A stretch of 64,000 bases of DNA from Alloalcanivorax balearicus MACL04 (lineage in GTDB: Bacteria > Pseudomonadota > Gammaproteobacteria > Pseudomonadales > Alcanivoracaceae): NCBI RefSeq assembly GCF_025532145.1, contig NZ_ARXS01000012.1, positions 1-64,000 of the forward strand. The letters are read 5' to 3'. The position numbers and the translations under genes are program-made. The notes beneath the pieces are model-generated. The model was given only the letters and a program-made list of their open reading frames with translations. It searched no databases and had not been told where the DNA came from. Below are positions 1-7,835 of the stretch, in pieces. Numbering within the stretch: position 1 is the first letter of the stretch; every line of letters begins with the position of its first letter.

Positions 1-56
1 AGCCGCTTTTCCCGGTAATCCGCGATGAACCTTTTTTATGACCGGCATTAATTACT

Positions 57-150
57 CCATCAGGGACGCGGAGCCGCGTTATACCTTTGCGAGAACGCCG
101 TGAAGCAGGGTCCCGCAAAGGTATAACGGGGCTCTGCTTCGAGGTAACCG
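57..150 (-). repeat. Long-arm palindromic intergenic repeat, copy 1
   Basis: Arms 71-94 and 111-134 are complementary at 22 of 24 positions around a 16-base centre containing ACGCCGTGAAG. Read on the minus strand, the element (a CCTCGAAG-type head, the arms, and a GTCCCTGATGGA tail) matches the copy at 6072-6164 almost base for base. It is therefore a dispersed element rather than a chance terminator. No transposase or terminal target duplication was seen. Confidence 0.75.
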
Positions 151-180
151 GCGAGTGCGGATGTCCTTTCACCGAAGCCG

Positions 181-250
181 CTGTGAGAGCTTGCCCGCAA
201 GCGAATCTTGAGGCCCTGACGCCCATTCGCTTGCAGGCAAGCTCCCACAG
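181..250. repeat. REP-like palindrome, CTGTGGGAGCTTGCC type
   Basis: Arms 181-206 and 225-250 pair at 24 of 26 positions. They have the CTGTGGGAGCTTGCC...GCGAAT pattern common to REP elements of Pseudomonas and relatives. Related copies lie at 11781-11851, 20288-20356 and, as a half-element, 48330-48358. Confidence 0.75.
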
Positions 251-395
251 GTCCCTTCTGTGCCGGCGATCGACGTTACCGGAGTCTGGAAGGCCTCCGT
301 ACAGACCCATTGTTTCTCCCCGTGGCATCCCACCTTCAACCGGGTATGATGATTTTTTTGTGATCTTTTGAACGCTTGCGCCAGGAGTTTTTTTC

Positions 396-1778
396 TTGCC
401 TGACAGTACATCGGGCCAGCCCCGTTCGGACCAGGACGGCCTGCCCACGGAGCAACGACGCTGGGCCATGTTCGCTATCGTGGTAAGCGTCGGCCTGGCA
501 GTGTTGGACAGCAACATCGTCAACGTGGCGCTGCCCACCATTGCCCGGGATCTGGAGATCAGTCCGTCGCAGTCGGTGTGGGTCGTCAATGCCTATCTGC
601 TCGCCGTGGCCACCACCTTGCTGCCGCTGTCGTCACTGGGTGACATCGTCGGTTATCGCCGCGTCTATCAGAGCGGGCTGGCGGTGTTCACTATTGCCTC
701 CCTGGTGTGCACGCTTGCTGATTCCCTGGTAACCCTCACCGCCGCCCGTTTTTTTCAGGGGCTGGGCGCGGCCGGGGTCATGAGCGTCAATGCCGCTCTG
801 GTGCGCTTTATCTATCCGTCACGCTTATTGGGCCGGGGCATCGGTCTGATCGCCATGGTGGTGGCCTTATCCTCGGCGGTCGGCCCCACCGTGGCCTCCG
901 GCATTCTGTCGGTGGGATCCTGGTCCTGGCTGTTCGCGGTGAACATCCCCTTGGGCTGTCTGGCCTTCGTGCTGGCCCGCCACAATCTGCCCGAGACCGG
1001 CCAGGCTCCGCGCCGCTTTGACTGGGGCAGCGCGCTCCTCAATGCACTGGGTATCGGCTTGCTGGTCATGGCGGTGGACAGTCTCGCCCATGGCATGGGT
1101 GGCACCGTGGCGGCGCTGGCGCTGGCCGCCTCGCTGGTGGTGATCGCGTTGCTGGTACGCCGGCAGCTGTCCCAGTCCTCGCCGCTGCTGCCGGTGGACT
1201 TGCTACGTATTCCGCCGTTCGCGCTGGCCATCGGCACCTCGTTTTGCGCCTTCACCAGCCAGATGGCGGCGTTCATCGCTCTGCCCTTTTATCTGCATGA
1301 CATTCTCGGCTACAGCGCGGTGGAAACCGGGTTGCTGATGACACCTTGGCCGGCGGCGGTGGCGGTCACCGCCCCCATCGCTGGGCGATTGGCGGATCGT
1401 TATCCCATTGGCGTGCTGTGTTCCCTCGGACTGCTGCTGCAAATGACCGGATTACTATTACTTGCCGCGCTGCCGGAACAACCGCCATTGCCTGCGCTGC
1501 TGGGATCCATGGCGCTGTGCGGTATTGGTTTCGGACTGTTTCAGGCGCCCAATAATCGCGCCATGATCGGGTCGGCGCCAAGGGAACGTAGCGGTGGTGC
1601 CGGCGGCATGCAGGGTACCACCCGGTTGATAGGACAGACCCTGGGCGCGGCGCTCACCGCCCTGGTGTTCGGACAGTTGACCAACGGCATCACTCCGGCG
1701 TTGATCATGGCCGCCGCCTTTGCCGCCATCGCCGCGGCAATCAGCCTGTTCAGGATCCGCTCCACACCCCGGCTGTAG
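396..1778 (+). CDS. MFS transporter, DHA2 (EmrB/QacA) type
   Basis: A 460-residue integral membrane protein of the major facilitator superfamily, predicted to export drugs or other small molecules by proton antiport. The N-terminal segment contains the DHA2 hallmark LDSNIVNVALPTIARDL (about residues 37-53), followed by the motif-A-like loop GDIVGYRRVY near residues 86-95; hydrophobic segments run to the C-terminus. The start is a TTG, chosen because AGGAG at 383-387 sits eight bases upstream and no ATG fits better. It converges on the TetR gene just downstream, with six bases between stops. Substrate cannot be told from sequence. Confidence 0.87.
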   Translation: MPDSTSGQPRSDQDGLPTEQRRWAMFAIVVSVGLAVLDSNIVNVALPTIARDLEISPSQSVWVVNAYLLAVATTLLPLSSLGDIVGYRRVYQSGLAVFTIASLVCTLADSLVTLTAARFFQGLGAAGVMSVNAALVRFIYPSRLLGRGIGLIAMVVALSSAVGPTVASGILSVGSWSWLFAVNIPLGCLAFVLARHNLPETGQAPRRFDWGSALLNALGIGLLVMAVDSLAHGMGGTVAALALAASLVVIALLVRRQLSQSSPLLPVDLLRIPPFALAIGTSFCAFTSQMAAFIALPFYLHDILGYSAVETGLLMTPWPAAVAVTAPIAGRLADRYPIGVLCSLGLLLQMTGLLLLAALPEQPPLPALLGSMALCGIGFGLFQAPNNRAMIGSAPRERSGGAGGMQGTTRLIGQTLGAALTALVFGQLTNGITPALIMAAAFAAIAAAISLFRIRSTPRL

Positions 1779-1784
1779 CCGGAC

Positions 1785-2363
1785 TCAGACGGCCAGCGCA
1801 CTCCAGGTCACGGCCACCAATTCCCGCAGATGGGTGGTTGGCGCGGCGGCGCTCTCCGACGCCAACCAGGCCCGGCACAGCAACTGGGCCGGCCCCAGCA
1901 GGGTGGCCACCACCACCTCCGGGGACACGGGTTTGAGTGTGCCCTCCGCCACGTGCCGCCGCACCCAGGCGGAGACCGTCGACATCAACGCGGTATTGGC
2001 CTGTTCCACCTGACGCGCCAGATCCTCGCCCCATCCCGTGTAGCCGCGCTCGGACAGGAATCGCGCCCAGTCACGGTTTCCCTCGGTCCATTCCAGGTGG
2101 TAACGCAACACCGCCGCGACGACGTCACGAGCGCCACCGCCCTGCTCCAACTGTGCCGCCAGGCCGCTCTGATAGTCCCGGATCCCCTCCAGGTATACCG
2201 CCTCGCACAGGCTCTGCTTGTTGGCGAAGAAGTGAAACAGGCTGCCATTGCTCACCTCGGCCCGCTCACGAATCGCCTGCATGGTAGCGTTGGCCACGCC
2301 CTTTTCCACGAAAGTGGCCAAGGCCGCGGCAACGATCTTGTCACGTGTATCCGAACTCGGCAT
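1785..2363 (-). CDS. TetR-family transcriptional regulator
   Basis: A 192-residue one-component repressor. Residues ~7-55 form the TetR helix-turn-helix (AALATFVEKGVANATMQAIRE followed by GSLFHFFANKQSL), the rest a ligand-binding domain of unknown effector. The gene is divergent from the hotdog thioesterase at 2531 and convergent with the MFS exporter. The 167-bp gap to the thioesterase contains a near-perfect 28-bp palindrome over a sigma-70-like promoter (2445-2482), so this protein probably represses the thioesterase and perhaps itself. TetR regulators beside MFS exporters often control the exporter, but here the stops face each other, which makes that less direct. Confidence 0.9.
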   Translation of the reverse strand: MPSSDTRDKIVAAALATFVEKGVANATMQAIRERAEVSNGSLFHFFANKQSLCEAVYLEGIRDYQSGLAAQLEQGGGARDVVAAVLRYHLEWTEGNRDWARFLSERGYTGWGEDLARQVEQANTALMSTVSAWVRRHVAEGTLKPVSPEVVVATLLGPAQLLCRAWLASESAAAPTTHLRELVAVTWSALAV

Positions 2364-2444
2364 TCCCGGCCCTCGGCAGTGGCGGTGGAAAGTAGAAAGG
2401 AAAGCACCCTAATGCGATTCGCAACAAGGCACAACCTGAGTGGA

Positions 2445-2473
2445 TTGACGCTTCTGGAGCATATCTCTAGAGT
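2445..2473 (+). promoter_or_regulatory. Putative sigma-70 promoter of the hotdog thioesterase
   Basis: TTGACG at 2445-2450 and TAGAGT at 2468-2473 are separated by 17 bases, placing a transcript start near 2480, about 50 bases upstream of the ATG at 2531. The spacer and -10 box lie within the palindrome at 2455-2482. Inferred from sequence only. Confidence 0.55.
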
Positions 2474-2482
2474 AATGCTCCA
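2455..2482. promoter_or_regulatory. Palindromic operator, probable TetR site
   Basis: Outer half-sites TGGAGCAT (2455-2462) and ATGCTCCA (2475-2482) are exact complements, and the centre CTCTAGAG (2465-2472) is itself a palindrome. Only the two dinucleotides joining them (AT, TA) break symmetry. The length and position over a promoter, next to a divergent TetR gene, are typical of TetR autoregulatory operators. Confidence 0.65.
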
Positions 2483-2530
2483 TTCATGGTATCGCCATTC
2501 CGGTGATGCCCCGAACCCGGGAGACTCTCC

Positions 2531-2950
2531 ATGCACGCCTCTTTGCAGCAGGCCCGGCAGGTCCTGGCCGAGCAAGCCTTCAGTGCCCTGTTGGGGACGG
2601 AATTACTGGACTATCAGCGGGGAAAAGCGACTCTGCGCCTGAAGGTGAAGGACGATCTGCGCCAGCAATACGGCTTCGTCCACGGCGGCGTCCTGAGCTA
2701 TCTGGCCGATAACGCGCTGGCGTTCGCCGGTGGCACGGTTCTGGAGCCGCTGGTGTTTTCCTCGGAATTCAAGATCAACTACCTGCGCCCCGCTGGCGGC
2801 GACACCCTGCTGGCGGAGGCCACGGTGATTCATGCCGGCCGTAATCAGGCCGTGGTTCGTTGCGACATTTACGATTGCCGTGATGAGCAGCGCAAACTCT
2901 GCGTGGTGGCCCAGGGCACCATCGTCCGCAGTCCACCGCCCGCCAGTTGA
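2531..2950 (+). CDS. PaaI-family hotdog thioesterase
   Basis: A 139-residue single hotdog-fold protein predicted to hydrolyse acyl- or aryl-CoA thioesters. The segment QQYGFVHGGVLSYLADNAL (about residues 44-62) is the PaaI/YdiI-type HGG motif, where the acidic residue and HGG loop form the active site. A GGGAGA ribosome binding site precedes the ATG. It is divergent from the TetR gene and has the promoter-operator described at 2445-2482. The natural substrate is not identifiable; the family includes phenylacetyl-CoA and long-chain acyl-CoA thioesterases. Confidence 0.85.
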   Translation: MHASLQQARQVLAEQAFSALLGTELLDYQRGKATLRLKVKDDLRQQYGFVHGGVLSYLADNALAFAGGTVLEPLVFSSEFKINYLRPAGGDTLLAEATVIHAGRNQAVVRCDIYDCRDEQRKLCVVAQGTIVRSPPPAS

Positions 2951-2951
2951 G

Positions 2952-3884
2952 TTAGCGCCAGGGTGAATCGCCGCCTTTGACCAGCAGTTGCCAGACCCGC
3001 GCCGCGGCGTCGGACAACGGATGAGAGCGCAGCCGGCAGGCACTGACATCGACCCGCACGCCGGTATCCAAAGGCAGCGCCAGCAGATGTCCCGAGGCGA
3101 TATCCGCCTCGATCAGCAGATCCGGCGCCACCGTGATTGCCTGGCCGGCCCGGCACAATGCCAGGCAGGAACTGATCGCCGCCATCTGATATTCGGCGCC
3201 CTTGCGCTGCTCCAGCAAGGCCTGAAACCAAGGCGACAGCCTTTGCCGATACTCCGTGGGCACAATCGGCAATGCCCATGGCATGCGCGCCATGAATGCT
3301 TGGGCAGCGGCAGGATCTTCACCGACCGGTTCTTTCTCCTCGCGGACCCAGGCCGTCGGCGCCACCGCCCGCAGCGGCAAATGACGCAACGGCTGAACCA
3401 CCGTATCAGCTTGATCCGCCAGGGTTTCCAGCTGCGGGCGGTCATAGACCAGAAAGTCGTACCGGTAGGCGTACAGCCCTTCCTGCAGGGCGTCAAACTG
3501 ATCCGCGTGCAGATCCAGCCGGATGCCGCTGCCCTCACGTCGTAGTGGCCCGGCCAGACTCTGGCCGAGAATATCCGGCGCGAAGGGCCCGCAGCCGACC
3601 CGCACCAGACCACTGCGCCCTTCATGGAAACGGGCCACCAGCAGGTCCAGCCCGGCCACTTCGTCGAGCACCCTGCCCGCCTGTTTATACAGTGCTCGCG
3701 CCAATTCCGTGGGGCGCAAGGACCGCGTGTGCCGCTGAAACAGAGCCCCGCCCACACGCGCCTCCAACTTACTCAGGCTGTGGCTCAACGCCGGTTGCGA
3801 CATACCCAGCGCCCGCGCCGCCGCCGACAGGCTGTCATGCTCATACACCGCCCGGAACTGAACCAGCTGCTGCAAGGGCCACAT
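2952..3884 (-). CDS. LysR-family transcriptional regulator
   Basis: A 310-residue LysR activator/repressor with the N-terminal winged helix (VYEHDSLSAAARALGMSQ, then ALSHSLSKLEARVG, about residues 13-48) and a C-terminal periplasmic-binding-like effector domain. The frame is open to 3905, but the ATG at 3884 is preceded by AAGGAG at a spacing of seven bases and gives the usual LysR N-terminus, so it is preferred. It is divergent from the sulfatase at 4013 across 128 bp of AT-rich DNA, the classic arrangement of a LysR protein with its target. Its stop lies immediately after that of the convergent thioesterase gene. Confidence 0.9.
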   Translation of the reverse strand: MWPLQQLVQFRAVYEHDSLSAAARALGMSQPALSHSLSKLEARVGGALFQRHTRSLRPTELARALYKQAGRVLDEVAGLDLLVARFHEGRSGLVRVGCGPFAPDILGQSLAGPLRREGSGIRLDLHADQFDALQEGLYAYRYDFLVYDRPQLETLADQADTVVQPLRHLPLRAVAPTAWVREEKEPVGEDPAAAQAFMARMPWALPIVPTEYRQRLSPWFQALLEQRKGAEYQMAAISSCLALCRAGQAITVAPDLLIEADIASGHLLALPLDTGVRVDVSACRLRSHPLSDAAARVWQLLVKGGDSPWR

Positions 3885-4012
3885 CGCCACTCTCCTTATT
3901 GTCATTCGGTCATACTGGGAGAATCATAAATAAAGAGAATGGATTTATTCACCCTGTTTATCAATGATCCCGGCATACTCCGCTCATCCAATAATCAATA
4001 ACAGGGAACATC

Positions 4013-5719
4013 ATGACCGGACCGGATCGGCGCACCGTTCTCAAACAGCTGGCCCTGGGGGCGGCCGCGCTAGGCGTCAGCCGTCCCGCCGGCGCTCGCA
4101 CGCCATCGCCGGTCCGCGGCGACCGTCCTCTCAACGTACTGCTACTGGTGTCGGATCAGGAGCGGTCCTGGATGGATCTGCCAGCGGAGCTGGATCTGCC
4201 GGCCCATCGAACCCTGCTCGCGGAAGGGGTGGGTTTCAATCAGTATCATGTGAACACATCTCCGTGCTCGCCTTCGCGTTCGGTGATGTACACCGGACAA
4301 CACACCATGCATACCGGCATGACCGCCAATCTGCATGCTCCGCCCTTTCCTACTCTGAATCCGGACCTGCCCACCGTCGGCCACTTCTTTCAGGAGATGG
4401 GCTATCACACCGCCTATAAGGGCAAATGGCACCTGTCGGATATTGAGGACGGTCCGGGTCTGCTCTATGGCAGCTACCCGAGCCGCGATAAAGCTCTGGA
4501 GGAGCACGGCTTTCACGACTACAACCTCACCGGCGATGTGCACGGCTCGGTATGGCAGGGTTATCTGGCCGATCGCATGGTGGCCGGCGAGGCCAGCCAC
4601 TGGCTGGCACGGCGCAGTCATCAGTTGGACAAACCGTGGATGCTGGCAGTGAATTTCGTCAATCCCCACGACATCATGTTCTTCTCCAGCGGCGCACGAC
4701 AGGAACAATCGCGGGTCAATCCGGATTTCATGGCGCCGCTGCGGCCGCCGCCCAACGACCCGGTGTACGAGGCGGATTGGCGCCATATTCCGCTACCGCG
4801 CTCCTTCCATCGCGCCAATCTGATCGACAAACCCTGGTGCCACCGCTCTTACGCCCAAGTACTCGATGCCATTTATGGCCACATCGATAAACAGGACGAA
4901 GCCGCCTGGCGCGCCAACCAAAGCTACTACTTCAACTGCATTCGCGATGTGTCCCGTCAGGTGGAGCACGTGTTGCAGGCGCTCAAGGCCAGCGGCCAGT
5001 GGGAAAACACCATCATCGTCTATACCGCCGACCACGGCGAAATGGCAGGCGCCCAGGGACTGCGCCAGAAAGGCCCGCTGATCTACAAGGAAAACAGCCG
5101 CGTTCCCCTGATCATCCGCCATCCGGATGTGCAGGGCGGACGCCGGGTGGACAACCTGGGCAGCACGGTGGATTTGCTGCCCACCCTGGTGGGGCTCGCC
5201 AGCGCGGGCAAGCACAAGAGCGAAACACCGGGAGTGGACCTGAGCCCGGCACTCAACGGCAAAACCACCGAACGAGACGATCGGGGCGTGCTGTTCGCCT
5301 ATGGCGTACTGCTCTATACCGATCCGGAAGCAACCCGGCGGCTGGCCAAAGAGGGCGACGAGATCACCCCCATGGCCATGCTCGCCGACTTTTTCAAGCA
5401 ACTGCGCCTGGGCCCCGAATTGGGTAATCGGGGCCTGCATAGGGGGGTGCACGACGGCCGCTATAAGTTCGCGCGCTATTTCAGTCCCGACAGCCATCAC
5501 ACGCCGACGGACTGGGAAACGCTGCGAGCACATAACGATCTGGAGTTGTATGACACTCATTCCGATCCGGATGAGCTCAACAATCTCGCGGCCGACCCGG
5601 AGAAGGTAAAGCCTCTGCTGATGGCCATGAACGAAAAGACCAACCAACTGGTGGCCGCCGAGATTGGCAAGGACGAGGGCCAGGAATTTCCCGGTCCGAC
5701 GTTTCTTTACCGACTTTGA
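4013..5719 (+). CDS. Tat-exported Cys-type sulfatase
   Basis: A 568-residue member of the alkaline-phosphatase/sulfatase superfamily, predicted to release sulfate from an organic sulfate ester in the periplasm. The N-terminus has a twin-arginine signal (DRRTVLKQLALG, residues 5-16). Sulfatase signature 1 is C85-S-P-S-R89, where Cys85 would be converted to formylglycine; signature 2 is MGYHTAYKGKWHL (129-141). Metal ligands include Asp48 and the ADH pair near 339-341. The CxPxR core suits FGE-type maturation; no maturase gene lies in the window. It is probably controlled by the divergent LysR gene. Choline-sulfatase and arylsulfatase are both possible; the substrate is unknown. Confidence 0.88.
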   Translation: MTGPDRRTVLKQLALGAAALGVSRPAGARTPSPVRGDRPLNVLLLVSDQERSWMDLPAELDLPAHRTLLAEGVGFNQYHVNTSPCSPSRSVMYTGQHTMHTGMTANLHAPPFPTLNPDLPTVGHFFQEMGYHTAYKGKWHLSDIEDGPGLLYGSYPSRDKALEEHGFHDYNLTGDVHGSVWQGYLADRMVAGEASHWLARRSHQLDKPWMLAVNFVNPHDIMFFSSGARQEQSRVNPDFMAPLRPPPNDPVYEADWRHIPLPRSFHRANLIDKPWCHRSYAQVLDAIYGHIDKQDEAAWRANQSYYFNCIRDVSRQVEHVLQALKASGQWENTIIVYTADHGEMAGAQGLRQKGPLIYKENSRVPLIIRHPDVQGGRRVDNLGSTVDLLPTLVGLASAGKHKSETPGVDLSPALNGKTTERDDRGVLFAYGVLLYTDPEATRRLAKEGDEITPMAMLADFFKQLRLGPELGNRGLHRGVHDGRYKFARYFSPDSHHTPTDWETLRAHNDLELYDTHSDPDELNNLAADPEKVKPLLMAMNEKTNQLVAAEIGKDEGQEFPGPTFLYRL

Positions 5720-5729
5720 CGGAGAACAA

Positions 5730-5756
5730 CACCGCGGCTCCCCCGCGGTGCTTTTT
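5730..5756 (+). terminator. Rho-independent terminator 1 after the sulfatase
   Basis: An 8-bp perfect stem (CACCGCGG 5730-5737, CCGCGGTG 5743-5750) with a 5-base loop is followed by CTTTTT. It begins ten bases after the sulfatase stop. Confidence 0.85.
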
Positions 5757-5760
5757 ATGG

Positions 5761-5797
5761 CGGTCCCATGTGAAACGGCATGGGACCGTTTTTTTTA
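5761..5797 (+). terminator. Rho-independent terminator 2 after the sulfatase
   Basis: A 10-bp perfect stem (CGGTCCCATG 5761-5770, CATGGGACCG 5779-5788) with an 8-base loop is followed directly by nine T residues. It lies five bases after terminator 1, giving an unusually strong tandem stop. Confidence 0.88.
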
Positions 5798-5843
5798 TTC
5801 GCCGTGGTATCAGAGCAAAATGGGATTGCCCACTATCGGAGAC

Positions 5844-5951
5844 GCGGATCTGCGCGGGGGGCTTCCGGGAACGCCGTGAATACCTCCTTGTAGGCTCCCG
5901 GTTTGACGTCCCTGTCAAACAGGGTCCCGGAAGCCCCCCGTACAGATCCGC
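5844..5951. repeat. Long-arm palindromic intergenic repeat, variant copy
   Basis: Arms 5844-5870 and 5925-5951 are complementary over 27 positions except for a three-base mismatch (CGC against GTA). They end in GGGGGGCTTCCGGGA. The centre begins with ACGCCGTGAATACC and contains a second small hairpin (GTTTGAC/GTCAAAC). The arm sequence differs from copies 1 and 3, but the ACGCCGTGAA centre and the flanking CTTCGAG are shared, so it belongs to the same superfamily. Confidence 0.75.
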
Positions 5952-6071
5952 TTCGAGTGAATCCCAACATCTGGGGTCCCAAGCACGACGAACCTTGCGG
6001 AATGAGGAGATCGCTCCATCTCTTCCATCGTCGCCGCTGAGACGCTTGTTAAGAACACCAATGCTTGCCCG
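5952..6071. other. Intergenic spacer between two palindromic repeats
   Basis: Non-coding DNA between the sulfatase terminators and the hydrolase gene. Apart from the repeats on either side I see no gene, RNA or promoter that I can support. Confidence 0.5.
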
Positions 6072-6164
6072 TCACCTCGAAGCTGGGCTGCGTTATACCT
6101 TTGCGGGACCCTGCTTCACGACGTTCCCGCAAAGGTATAACGCAGCCCAGCGTCCCTGATGGAG
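6072..6164 (+). repeat. Long-arm palindromic intergenic repeat, copy 3
   Basis: Arms 6083-6108 and 6125-6150 are perfectly complementary over 26 bp around the centre CCCTGCTTCACGACGT. It is nearly identical to the reverse complement of 57-150 inside and outside the arms, from CCTCGAAG to GTCCCTGATGGA. The two copies flank the exporter-to-sulfatase segment in opposite orientation. Confidence 0.8.
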
Positions 6165-6211
6165 GGAAGTTTTCGCGCCGCGACCATCACCTTTAAAATC
6201 GCTCCCGGCTT

Positions 6212-7747
6212 TTAACCGGCCCGTTCCTGCTCCCGTCCCCAATAGAAGTCCTCCCGCCAATAACGGAACTTGCCGAAATCGCCGTGATTCTGCGGCACAC
6301 TGTCGTCGTTGGCGGGAAAGACTTTCAGGTAGGCATTGCCCGCGTCCTCGTAAAACGGAAGCAGGTGACGGGCGTTGGTCCAGCGGCCGGAGCGGCGGTC
6401 CAGCATATGATCCGGTTGCGTCAGCATGTCATCCAGCCATACCAGCAAACTGCCGTTGGGAATCAGAAAAAAACCGTTGACCTCCCGTTCCTCGCTGGTC
6501 GGATGCAGCGTCAGATTATAGAAGGCGACGCCGGGATCATCGGCGTGAGCCTTGAGCCACGGATAGGTTTTATCGATCCAGTTGCGGTTGCTGTCGGCGG
6601 CGCCCATGTGAACGATGGTTTTATACGGCAGTTGCGGGTACAGCGACACCAGTTCATTGGCGACGATGGCCCCCATGCTATGCCCCACCAGCGTGATCTC
6701 CATGGTCATGCCGGCCGGCAAACGCTGATTCAGCGCATCAAGACGCCGCGCCAGCACCGCCACCACGCCATTGCCTTCCACCGCGCAGTCCTCGCCACAA
6801 TAGCTCTCGTTGTAGCCGAGAACGTCCGCCTCCATGGTGGTCAAGTGCTTGGTGCGGCGCAGCATCATGCTCCAGGCCGGTGTGCCAAGGCCCTGGACCA
6901 CCGGCGTGGTGACCAGACGGACCACGCCCGGCAACACCTGGCCAGCGCGATACCGGGTCTGATCCAGAAAGGAATAAGGGTCGCTGGCCGGCCAGTAGAG
7001 CGCGTCACTAGGGAGGTAATCAGAGCGATCTCGGTCCATGCCCCGCTGCCTCGCATCGGCGGCGGCGAGGCTGTTGGCCGCCACATCCCAGCCGGTCTCC
7101 GGCGCTTTCGCCAAACCGCTCAGAGCATCACTGAGGGTATAGATGGTACCACGTACCGGCGCCACAGGCCCCGTAGCGATGCCGCCATTGCGCACCGCGG
7201 TGAAGCGATCCCAGAACGACACGAAAGCGCCGGAACGCCAACTGACATAGAGCGGATAGAAACCGTCCAGTTGTATCTCCGCCAGCCGCCTTTCCAGGCG
7301 CTTGTCGTTATTGGCGGGATGATTCAATCCGCCGTGGAAAAACAACAACACTTTAACAACGTGGCCGCCACATTTTTCCCGTTTTCGCGCCCAGGACAAC
7401 ATGTCCGCTTCGATGTCATCGAGCAAAGCCTGATACTCTGCATAAAGGGCGCGGTTGCCAACGTCCTCCATCGCCACCCTGCTTTTTTCCATCTCGTTTA
7501 TCTTCGTCTTGGAACGCTCCGCGTTGAAGCGCTCGACGGATTTGAAATTGGCTTCGTGCTGGCGTGAGTAAGGGTCATAGGCCCCATTGAGATCACTGCC
7601 GATATGGTGCAATCGTTTAGGGTTAGTCTGATCATATTGGGGTTTGGGGAAAAGCCGGGCGCAGCCGGACAACATCATCAGGCTGACGGCAAGCAGCACT
7701 ACACCTGACAAACGGGTCCGGCCAGTCACGCTGGGGGTGGCTGGCAT
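6212..7747 (-). CDS. Lipoprotein with alpha/beta-hydrolase fold
   Basis: A 511-residue predicted lipoprotein. The signal sequence ends in a lipobox LSGC with Cys29. The chain contains VLLFFHGGLNH (about 133-143), an oxyanion-hole-like strand and turn, and the nucleophile elbow GHSMG (355-359, Ser357), so a serine esterase or lipase activity at the cell envelope is likely. AAGGA precedes the ATG. It stands alone, followed on its own strand by the 6072-6164 and 5844-5951 hairpins. The gap to the upstream flippase-like gene is ~90 bp, so it could be co-transcribed with that operon, though the weak spacing argues for its own promoter. Substrate unknown. Confidence 0.78.
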   Translation of the reverse strand: MPATPSVTGRTRLSGVVLLAVSLMMLSGCARLFPKPQYDQTNPKRLHHIGSDLNGAYDPYSRQHEANFKSVERFNAERSKTKINEMEKSRVAMEDVGNRALYAEYQALLDDIEADMLSWARKREKCGGHVVKVLLFFHGGLNHPANNDKRLERRLAEIQLDGFYPLYVSWRSGAFVSFWDRFTAVRNGGIATGPVAPVRGTIYTLSDALSGLAKAPETGWDVAANSLAAADARQRGMDRDRSDYLPSDALYWPASDPYSFLDQTRYRAGQVLPGVVRLVTTPVVQGLGTPAWSMMLRRTKHLTTMEADVLGYNESYCGEDCAVEGNGVVAVLARRLDALNQRLPAGMTMEITLVGHSMGAIVANELVSLYPQLPYKTIVHMGAADSNRNWIDKTYPWLKAHADDPGVAFYNLTLHPTSEEREVNGFFLIPNGSLLVWLDDMLTQPDHMLDRRSGRWTNARHLLPFYEDAGNAYLKVFPANDDSVPQNHGDFGKFRYWREDFYWGREQERAG

Positions 7748-7835
7748 ACTGAAATCCTTATTGTGTTGTTATTTGGTTTTGGTCATTCCCGCCCTGAATA
7801 GAGCACGGATTAAAATGTGACGTCAATCACATAAA

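Larger units (their letters stand above)
1..395. other. Intergenic region with two palindromic repeats, no gene
   Basis: No convincing coding sequence lies between the left edge and the transporter start at 396. The stretch is largely filled by two hairpin-forming repeats (57-150 and 181-250), described separately. The last ~60 bases before the transporter are T-rich and hold its ribosome binding site AGGAG at 383-387. Short open frames here are repeat-derived and lack ribosome binding sites. Confidence 0.6.

Noticed and set aside
6284-7567. 427-codon plus-strand frame antisense to the lipoprotein hydrolase
   Set aside because: A high-GC shadow frame; the minus-strand gene has a lipobox, an active-site motif and a ribosome binding site.
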